Positions 33,751 through 40,388 of a DNA stretch of 64,000 nucleotides are shown one piece after another. This DNA comes from Bacteroidaceae bacterium (GTDB taxonomy: Bacteria; Bacteroidota; Bacteroidia; Bacteroidales; Bacteroidaceae). The notes under the pieces are model-generated. The model did not search any database. It was not told the DNA's origin and saw only the letters and a program-made list of their open reading frames with translations. The stretch covers positions 33,096 to 97,095 of the forward strand of contig JAKSLI010000003.1 in assembly GCA_024401305.1 (NCBI GenBank), read 5' to 3'. The position numbers and the translations under genes are program-made. The first letter of the stretch is position 1; each line of letters opens with the position of its first letter.

Positions 33751-33758
33751 CAAATTTA
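33751..33758 (-). promoter_or_regulatory. -7 promoter box (TAAATTTG) for the LptF/G-ribBA-aspC run
   Basis: TAAATTTG on the minus strand ends 10 bases before the ATG at 33740, giving a leader of about 5 bases or none. Confidence 0.6.
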
Positions 33759-33990
33759 CAATTTTTCATTTAATTAAGCAAGTTGCAGGGAGAGTTTTTT
33801 AAATTTACATTCCTTTTTCCTGTTAATTGCATCCTATATTTATAATAATGTGTAGAGTTACAGATAAAAAAGCATTCAGTTTTGCTTCAAAAAATGCATT
33901 TTTTGAGACGTTTTCCCATGAGTTTTTATTGGGATTAGACCTTTTTTCTACAAATAAATGTATTAAATTAAATGTAAATAGGGATTTTCC

Positions 33991-34021
33991 TTTGCAGTTG
34001 TAGGATTTTTCCCTAACTTTG
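33991..34021 (+). promoter_or_regulatory. Full Bacteroidetes promoter (TTTG, 19 bases, TAACTTTG)
   Basis: TTTG at 33991-33994 and TAACTTTG at 34014-34021, 19 bases apart, the best match to the consensus in the window. Leader about 48 bases before the ATG at 34076, suggesting strong transcription of the secreted Tyr/Gly/Ser-rich protein. Confidence 0.75.
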
Positions 34022-34075
34022 CACGCAATAACTTATTAATTTTGCAGCATCGAAAAAAGCAAAAACAACATAACT

Positions 34076-35323
34076 ATGAAAAAGTACATTCTCTCACTCA
34101 TCGTAATGTTCGCAGCCAGCACAACGGTTTCGTTGGCGCAGGACGACATGTACTTTGTTCCTAAAAAGGAGACAAAGGAGGAAAAAGCGCAACGCATAGC
34201 TGAAGAAAAGCGGAAGAAGGCTGAAGAAATGGAAAGAAGAGCCCAGGAACTGGCACAATTCAAGGCACAGCATGAAGCACAAGAAAAGCTAGCTTTCGAG
34301 GCAACTCAGCGCGCTTATGAAGACTTGATGGCACGTATGTACCGCCGTATCTATCACGAGGATGTTGACATCTACAACCGCCACTTCACATACGAGAACC
34401 CGGACACTCTCGCTTTCGATTCTCTCGGCAATGGCGACGACCGCATAACGTTCAACAATGTGAATGACACGCTATACAATGTTGACGACAACTACAAGTA
34501 TCTCAAGATGATAAGCCGTTTCGACGATATCATGCTCGACATCGATAAGCACAGCGGAGTTCCGAGATGGTTCTATCCTTGGTATTCAAGTCCAACAAGC
34601 ATCAATTGGGCATGGACTTATCCTTCACCTCGTTTCTACAATCCGTTTGGTCCAGGTTGGTACGGAGGCGTTTACGACCCATGGTTCTACGGCTACTACG
34701 GAAGCGATCCTTGGTGGTATTCTTGGTACGACCCTTGGTATGACAGATACTATGGCTGGGGCAGCTACTACGGCGGATACCATGGTTACGGATGGTATGG
34801 CTACTATGGCTATCGCCCATACCACGAGCACTACTACGTTCCAAACTATGGCTATGTAGGACAACATCACGGCTCTGGACATCACGGTTCTGGACAACAA
34901 GGAGTTGGCGGTGGCGGCGGAAGCTCTAGCAATTATAGTGTAAGCAAATGGGGAGTTCACACAAAGACCTACAATCTCCCGACAAGAGCACATGTCTCAC
35001 CACGCGGCTATAGTTCTAGCAGCTATCCAAGCTCAAGCTACGATTCAAACTACAGTTCTAGCAGCTATTCCAGCTCAAGCTACGATTCAAACTACAGATC
35101 TGGCAATAGCACTACATCAAGAAATAGCAACGGAACTTACAGCACATTCACTCCTACCACAAGTTCTTCAAGCTCAAGCTATTCCAGCGGATCAAGCAGC
35201 TACTCTAGCGGTTCAAGCAGCTACTCTAGAAGCAACAGCAGTAGCAGCAGCAGTTACAGCAGCGGCGGAGGCGGTTACAGCGGAAGCGCAGCAGGTGCAA
35301 GAGGAGCTGGAGGCAGACGATAA
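34076..35323 (+). CDS. Secreted protein with coiled coil, Tyr/Trp/Gly-rich and Ser-rich low-complexity regions
   Basis: 415 residues. Signal peptide MKKYILSLIVMFAASTTVSL ending AQ. Residues 30-85 are a highly charged coiled coil (KKETKEEKAQRIAEEKRKKA). Residues about 85-165 look globular. Residues 165-265 are extremely rich in Tyr, Trp, Gly and Pro (for example WYGGVYDPWFYGYYGSDPWW, YYGGYHGYGWYGYYGYRP). Residues 265-415 are Ser/Tyr/Gly repeats (SSSSYPSSSYDSNYSSSSYS) ending in an Arg/Gly tail. Such sequences form adhesive, silk-like or phase-separating layers in other proteins. It lies 48 bases before the FadL-like porin gene and after the best promoter here. I do not recognise a family; a surface or matrix role is inference. 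Confidence 0.85.
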   Translation: MKKYILSLIVMFAASTTVSLAQDDMYFVPKKETKEEKAQRIAEEKRKKAEEMERRAQELAQFKAQHEAQEKLAFEATQRAYEDLMARMYRRIYHEDVDIYNRHFTYENPDTLAFDSLGNGDDRITFNNVNDTLYNVDDNYKYLKMISRFDDIMLDIDKHSGVPRWFYPWYSSPTSINWAWTYPSPRFYNPFGPGWYGGVYDPWFYGYYGSDPWWYSWYDPWYDRYYGWGSYYGGYHGYGWYGYYGYRPYHEHYYVPNYGYVGQHHGSGHHGSGQQGVGGGGGSSSNYSVSKWGVHTKTYNLPTRAHVSPRGYSSSSYPSSSYDSNYSSSSYSSSSYDSNYRSGNSTTSRNSNGTYSTFTPTTSSSSSSYSSGSSSYSSGSSSYSRSNSSSSSSYSSGGGGYSGSAAGARGAGGRR

Positions 35324-35371
35324 CTCAGCACACACAAACCATACAAACTATAATCACAAAAACTTCTCATT

Positions 35372-36946
35372 ATGAAAAAGATATTATCAGCAGCGCTTCT
35401 GCTCGCAAGCATGAGCATCAACGCACAGGAAACATACACTAACGCAGAACTTGCTACCCAGGATCTCAACGGCGATGCTCGCTATGTGGGTATGGGTGGT
35501 GCAATGGAAGCTCTCGGTGCAAACATGTCGGCAGCTGCCAACAACCCAGCAGCCATGGGTCTTTATCGTGGCAATGCTGCGAGCGTTTCATTCGGAATGT
35601 CAAGCCACAAGAATATCGGCAACATGGATGCAGACTCAAAGTCCGTGGTAAATCTCGACCAGATTGGTTTCGTCAGCCACATGCGCATAGGCTACAACTC
35701 TCACCTCAACTGGGGTATCAACTACCACAAGAGCACAAACTTCAACCAGATTCTTGCAGCAACAAGCAAGGGCTTGCAGTATGGTGAGATTACTGTAACT
35801 GACGATCAGGGCAATGTCCTCAATTCTTACCCTGTTTATGGTTCACAGAATGGTATCACATACGAAAAGGGCGGCGACATCATTGACTCTCAGGTAGATA
35901 GAATCAACTATGGACTTCTCGGCGACAACGCTTTCAGTTCTGGCAACAACTACCTCAACAGAGAGCGCAAAGGTTACATCGGCAACTTCGACTTCACTAT
36001 CTCGGGCAACCACCACGACCGCATCTATTGGGGTGCTGCCGTAACCATCTCAAACGTAAAGTACAAGAACTACACTGACTACAAGGAGAACATCATCGAC
36101 TTGGGTCAGCCTAACGGAAACATGATCATCAACGATTGCCATCAGATTGAAGGTACTGGCGCAAGCTTGAAGGGTGGTGTAATCTTCCGTCCAATAGAGG
36201 CAAATCCTTTCCGCATTGGTCTTTCTATTGAAACTCCTACTTGGTACGACCTCAGTTCTCACAGCAATACTCACGGAGAAAGCACCATCTACATCAATGA
36301 ACCTGATTTCTATCTCGCGCCAGTAAAGGGCAGCACAGAATGCGACTACGACTACGAGATCTCTACTCCTTGGAAGTTCGGTCTTTCTGCTGGTACAACA
36401 ATCGGCAAAAGCCTTGCCTTAGGCGCTTCTTTCGACTATGCAGACTACTCTTCAATGAAGTCTAAGATCAAGGACGGCGGTGACTACGACTGGTGGACAG
36501 ACACTTATTACTCAAACTCTCACAACGACGATGCCATGAACGCCCACACTTCTGCATCACTCAAGGGTGTTTCTACATTGAAGCTCGGTGCTGAATATCG
36601 CATCATCCCTGAGGTGGCTGTTCGCTTAGGCTACAACTACGTTTCTCCTATGTTCAAGAAGGACGCTGTTCGCAACATGTTCATCGAAAGCCCTGGCGTT
36701 GAGACTGCTACAACAACAGACTTCACAAACTGGCAGGCTACAAGTCGCTTCACTTGCGGTTTAGGCTTCAACATCGACAACTTCTATGTTGACCTCGCTT
36801 ACCAGTACAACTCTGTAAGCGGTACTTACCTCCCTTACCAGAACTGCGGCGACGTCATCCTCGGCTGCGATGTAACTCCTTCTATGCCAGTCGATTTGAC
36901 AAGCAAGCGTCACCAGGCTATTTGCACACTCGGTTTCAAGTTCTAA
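35372..36946 (+). CDS. Outer-membrane transport protein of the OmpP1/FadL/TodX type
   Basis: 524 residues. Signal peptide MKKILSAALLLASMSINAQ. The mature start, DLNGDARYVGMGGAMEALGA then NMSAAANNPAAMGLYR, is the plug-like N-terminal block of FadL/TodX and PorV-type barrels. The remainder is about 14 strand-turn units with loops rich in Asp, Asn and Tyr, and the protein ends in ICTLGFKF with a final Phe. Such barrels import hydrophobic compounds or, for PorV, help type IX export. The ligand is not predictable. It is 48 bases after the Tyr/Gly-rich gene and probably cotranscribed. A 37-bp palindrome follows its stop by 8 bases and may end transcription. Confidence 0.9.
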   Translation: MKKILSAALLLASMSINAQETYTNAELATQDLNGDARYVGMGGAMEALGANMSAAANNPAAMGLYRGNAASVSFGMSSHKNIGNMDADSKSVVNLDQIGFVSHMRIGYNSHLNWGINYHKSTNFNQILAATSKGLQYGEITVTDDQGNVLNSYPVYGSQNGITYEKGGDIIDSQVDRINYGLLGDNAFSSGNNYLNRERKGYIGNFDFTISGNHHDRIYWGAAVTISNVKYKNYTDYKENIIDLGQPNGNMIINDCHQIEGTGASLKGGVIFRPIEANPFRIGLSIETPTWYDLSSHSNTHGESTIYINEPDFYLAPVKGSTECDYDYEISTPWKFGLSAGTTIGKSLALGASFDYADYSSMKSKIKDGGDYDWWTDTYYSNSHNDDAMNAHTSASLKGVSTLKLGAEYRIIPEVAVRLGYNYVSPMFKKDAVRNMFIESPGVETATTTDFTNWQATSRFTCGLGFNIDNFYVDLAYQYNSVSGTYLPYQNCGDVILGCDVTPSMPVDLTSKRHQAICTLGFKF

Positions 36947-36954
36947 ACGACACA

Positions 36955-37018
36955 AATTTGCACAAAGGGGTCTGACCCTTTTGTGCAAATTATAAATTGT
37001 AAATCCGTAAATAACCTC
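36955..37018 (+). repeat. Composite repeat: 37-bp palindrome plus AT-rich leader before addA
   Basis: 36955-36991 is a near-perfect palindrome (AATTTGCACAAAGGGGTC, then T, then its complement). After it comes ATTGTAAATCCGTAAAT and the addA ATG. The same two-part unit occurs at 50549-50621 and 52088-52141 before pgeF and pepD. Confidence 0.9.
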
Positions 37019-37019
37019 A

Positions 37020-40000
37020 ATGTCAGCACCATTAAAGGTTTACAGCGCCTCAGCAGGAGCAGGAAAAACATTCCGCTTGGTGGCAGAATACATCAAACTG
37101 CTCATGCTAAGGCCTGATGAATACAAGCATATCCTCGCTGTTACTTTCACAAAAAAAGCTACACAGGAAATGAAAATGCGAATCCTCTCAAAACTCTATG
37201 AGTTGCGAGAGGGTTTGCCTTCTTCTAACGATTATCTGGAAGAAATAACCAAACAGCTGGACCTTTCGGAAGAGACTGTTAGAAAGAATGCCGGAGTTGC
37301 TCTGAATCTTATTCTGAACGACTTCGGACATTTCCGTATTGAGACTATCGACTCGTTCTTCCAGCATGTGCTCAGAAACATGACTCGCGAACTCGACATC
37401 AGTTCAAACATGCGCGTCGAGCTCAACGGCGACCAGATAAAGGACAAGGCTATCGATGCCATGATTGACGGACTTGAGCCTCAAGACCACATTTTCATGC
37501 GAGTGCTTCAATTCGCAGAAGACAATATGGAAGAGGGCAAGGACTGGAATATCATAAAGAGCCTGAAGACTTTCGGAAAGAACATCTTCACGAACTTCTA
37601 CCAAAGCCACGCAAAAGATTACAAGGAACTCCTGAAAAATAACCCGAACATCTTCAAGGAGTACAAGAGTAATCTTTATGCCATGATCAATTTGGCTGAG
37701 CAGGAAATTCTTGCCAACGCCGATAAGCTGAAAGCCCGCATTGAAGAGCATGGAATGAGCATCGATTTGTTCTCTAGAGGCACGCTGAGCAGTCTTTACA
37801 AGAACATTGCCAATGGCATACTCACCAAAACATCAAATACCTTGAACGGTTTTGCAGAAAGTGGCGATAATTGGTTGAAAAGTACCGACAAGAAGAAATA
37901 CAGCACACAGGTAATCGATGAGTTTTTCGTGCCTGTTCTCAAGGACATCCTCAATCTCCAGAAAACCATCAAGTCTTGCCGCGTCATCATCAGCAACCTT
38001 AGCAACATCGAACTTCTTGGTGCGATAGAAGATGCCGTGGACAGCAGCAACATAAATGCCAACCGCTTCCTGCTGTCGAGCACAAACCAGCTGCTCTCGG
38101 AAATGATTGACGACTCTGACACGCCTTTCATCTACGAGAAGATTGGCACGCAGATAAACCATCTCATGATAGACGAATTCCAGGACACAAGCACGCTACA
38201 ATGGAAGAATTTCTATCATCTCATGAAAGAAACCATGAGCAATTATGATGTTGAGACGGCAAAAGGAACTATCGGTTCGATGATCGTGGGCGATATCAAG
38301 CAGAGCATCTATCGTTGGCGTGATGGCGACTGGGAACTTCTCGGCAATATCAAGGAGCAGTTCGACAATGAGGAAGACACTGAGGTCATTCCGCTTTATA
38401 CCAACTACCGCTCTGAAGCCAACATAATAAACTTCAACAACGCCTTCTTCCTTTGCCTGAAGAAAATAAACAATATCCAGAAGGCATACGACGATGTAAG
38501 ACAGGAAGTTAAGCCCGAGCGCTTGGAGAATCCTGTTGGCGAGATTGAGTTCACCATGCTTTCTCCTGAAGCATACAAGGTGCGCCACAAGATGATTTGC
38601 GATAAGGTGGCTGAACTCATCCAGAAAGGCGTTGATGCGAAAGACATTGCTATCCTTGGTCGTGGCACGACGATTCTTAAAGAACTCTCAAAGACCTTCA
38701 TGGACTTCTATCCGGACATAAAGGTTGTAAGCAAGGAGAGTTTCCAGTTGGATGCTTCCACAGCCGTCAATACGATAATCAGCGCACTTCGACTGGTGCA
38801 GAAACCGCAAGACAAGATTCTTCTTGCCACTCTTGAGAAGCATTCCGGAATACCTGCCGAAGAGTGCCATGGACTTATAACCGACATCAACAAGACAAAG
38901 CCGCTCCTTGATATCATAGAAGATGTCTTCACAAAGTTCAATATCGGACAAATGCAGCACGACAGCGCTTTTGTATCCGCTTTCTTCGACCATGTCAAGG
39001 ACTTCACGAGCAAGAATGTCTCCACGATACGCAACTTCCTGAAATACTGGGACGAGCAGATTTCCGCAAAGAGCATTGAAACGGAGGATAAGAACGGCGT
39101 TCAGCTCATGACAATCCACAAGAGCAAAGGCCTGGAATTCGACAATGTAATCATCGCCGACGGTGCATGGGAAACCGCCCTCCACAGAAATCGCATCTGG
39201 ATTGAGCTTAAGGACAAACCGTTCGCTGACATTCCTTTTACCATTGTTACGCCAAGCAAAGAACTCTCGGAAACAATCTTCAAGAACGATTACGAGAAGG
39301 AGAAGTTCCAGTTTGAGATTGACAACATCAATATCCTTTATGTTGCATTCACCCGTGCCGGCAAGAACCTGTATTATTACGGACAGACAAGCAAGGGTTA
39401 CGACCATATCCTTACAGGACAAGCTCCGAAGAATTTCTCATACACTTCGAAAAACATCAGCGGACTTGTTGAGAGATGTCTCGACTCAATGCAAACCAAC
39501 CTCGAAAGCAACACAACTTCCGAGATGGACAGCGAAAACGACAAGCTCTTCCATTACACAACCCATTACGGTATTTTTGCCATAAAGGAGGAGGAATCGA
39601 GCGAAGAAAAGACAAGCAAAGAAACAAGCAACGAGAAAGCGAATGAAGAAAAGGTCAATGTCTTCAAGATGCCTGTCACAACGCAAAAGATCCAGCTCCA
39701 TCTGAACAAGCCAAAAATCACATTCCTGCAGAGCAACCGCAGCAAGGATTTCATCGCCTCGCTTCCCGAAGCTGCCACCGTTCCCGAAGCCACCGTTCCC
39801 GAAGCCACCGTTCCCGAAGTTTTAACTTCGGCAAAACCTGCCCCCGTTCCCGAAGCGTCCGCTTCGGTCCAACCCGCCAGCAGCTACATCTCTACCGGCT
39901 TGCTCCTCCACTACGTCCTCTCTCAGATCAACACGATCCAGGATGTAGATCCCGTTCTCCAACGACTTGAAATCGAAGGCATTATCTCCCAAAAGAGTCA

Positions 40001-40295
40001 TGCAAATCTCATAAGGAAGCGCATTACGGAAAACAAGCAAGCAAAGAGCTGGTTCTCACCAGAATGGACAGTCTATAACGAATGTTCTATACTGACTTCC
40101 GAAGGCACAAGGCGAGCTGACCGCGTTATCACAAATGGCGAGGAAACAATCGTCATAGACTACAAGTTCGGAAACCCAGACCAAGACCACAAAGATCAGG
40201 TTCAGGAGTACAAGAAGCTCCTCACCGAAATGGGATTCCCAAATGTAAAAGGCTTTCTCTGGTACGTTTACAGCGATACAATCCAAGCAGTTTAA
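37020..40295 (+). CDS. addA: AddA/RecB-like UvrD-type helicase-nuclease
   Basis: 1091 residues. Superfamily 1 helicase motifs: Walker A SASAGAGKTFRL near residue 10, DEFQD at about 382, QSIYRWRDGDW, YRSEANIINF, MTIHKSKGLEFDNVIIAD and LYVAFTRAGKNLYYYG. The C-terminal RecB-type nuclease core is RRADRVITNGEETIVIDYKF (Asp and DYK near 1045). With AddB it resects DNA ends for recombination repair. Residues about 915-950 are a linker of VPEAT repeats encoded by palindromic DNA units, lying between helicase and nuclease. The ATG at 37020 follows the composite repeat. The addA-addB gap is filled by more of the same palindromes. Confidence 0.9.
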   Translation: MSAPLKVYSASAGAGKTFRLVAEYIKLLMLRPDEYKHILAVTFTKKATQEMKMRILSKLYELREGLPSSNDYLEEITKQLDLSEETVRKNAGVALNLILNDFGHFRIETIDSFFQHVLRNMTRELDISSNMRVELNGDQIKDKAIDAMIDGLEPQDHIFMRVLQFAEDNMEEGKDWNIIKSLKTFGKNIFTNFYQSHAKDYKELLKNNPNIFKEYKSNLYAMINLAEQEILANADKLKARIEEHGMSIDLFSRGTLSSLYKNIANGILTKTSNTLNGFAESGDNWLKSTDKKKYSTQVIDEFFVPVLKDILNLQKTIKSCRVIISNLSNIELLGAIEDAVDSSNINANRFLLSSTNQLLSEMIDDSDTPFIYEKIGTQINHLMIDEFQDTSTLQWKNFYHLMKETMSNYDVETAKGTIGSMIVGDIKQSIYRWRDGDWELLGNIKEQFDNEEDTEVIPLYTNYRSEANIINFNNAFFLCLKKINNIQKAYDDVRQEVKPERLENPVGEIEFTMLSPEAYKVRHKMICDKVAELIQKGVDAKDIAILGRGTTILKELSKTFMDFYPDIKVVSKESFQLDASTAVNTIISALRLVQKPQDKILLATLEKHSGIPAEECHGLITDINKTKPLLDIIEDVFTKFNIGQMQHDSAFVSAFFDHVKDFTSKNVSTIRNFLKYWDEQISAKSIETEDKNGVQLMTIHKSKGLEFDNVIIADGAWETALHRNRIWIELKDKPFADIPFTIVTPSKELSETIFKNDYEKEKFQFEIDNINILYVAFTRAGKNLYYYGQTSKGYDHILTGQAPKNFSYTSKNISGLVERCLDSMQTNLESNTTSEMDSENDKLFHYTTHYGIFAIKEEESSEEKTSKETSNEKANEEKVNVFKMPVTTQKIQLHLNKPKITFLQSNRSKDFIASLPEAATVPEATVPEATVPEVLTSAKPAPVPEASASVQPASSYISTGLLLHYVLSQINTIQDVDPVLQRLEIEGIISQKSHANLIRKRITENKQAKSWFSPEWTVYNECSILTSEGTRRADRVITNGEETIVIDYKFGNPDQDHKDQVQEYKKLLTEMGFPNVKGFLWYVYSDTIQAV
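39763..39870 (+). repeat. Palindromic coding insert in addA (VPEAT repeats)
   Basis: Five copies of TTCCCGAAG in 108 bases. Two are full palindromes: CCGAAGT-TTTA-ACTTCGG (39814-39831) and CCGAAGC-GTCC-GCTTCGG (39850-39867). All are read in the same frame, giving VPEAT, VPEVLTSA and VPEASASV. Confidence 0.9.
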
Positions 40296-40300
40296 CCCCC

Positions 40301-40370
40301 GTTCCCGCCACCGTTCCCGAAGCTTCTCCTTCGGTCTAACCGCCACCGTTCCCGAAGCTTTTACTTCGGG
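40301..40370 (+). repeat. Palindromic units in the addA-addB gap
   Basis: Three GTTCCCG units; two are full palindromes, CCGAAG-CTTCTC-CTTCGG (40317-40334) and CCCGAAG-CTTTTA-CTTCGGG. They fill most of the 93 bases between the addA stop and the GTG start of addB. Confidence 0.9.
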
Positions 40371-40388
40371 CATAAAAACCCTCCCCCC

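Larger units (their letters stand above)
33741..34075. promoter_or_regulatory. 335-base divergent regulatory gap with 20-bp palindrome
   Basis: Between the LptF/G gene (minus) and the Tyr/Gly-rich secreted gene (plus). Holds the minus -7 box at 33751-33758, the plus promoter at 33991-34021 and a perfect 20-bp palindrome TCAAAAAATGCATTTTTTGA at 33887-33906. The rest is A/T-rich with no open frame of interest. Confidence 0.7.

Noticed and set aside
34647-35375. Overlapping low-complexity frames on both strands of the Tyr/Gly/Ser-rich gene
   Set aside because: They are shadows caused by the biased codon repeats; only the plus frame with a signal peptide and promoter is real.
39763-39870. Possible frameshift or pseudogene in addA because of the unusual VPEAT stretch
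   Set aside because: The frame runs on without stop or shift, and the nuclease motifs after it are intact.
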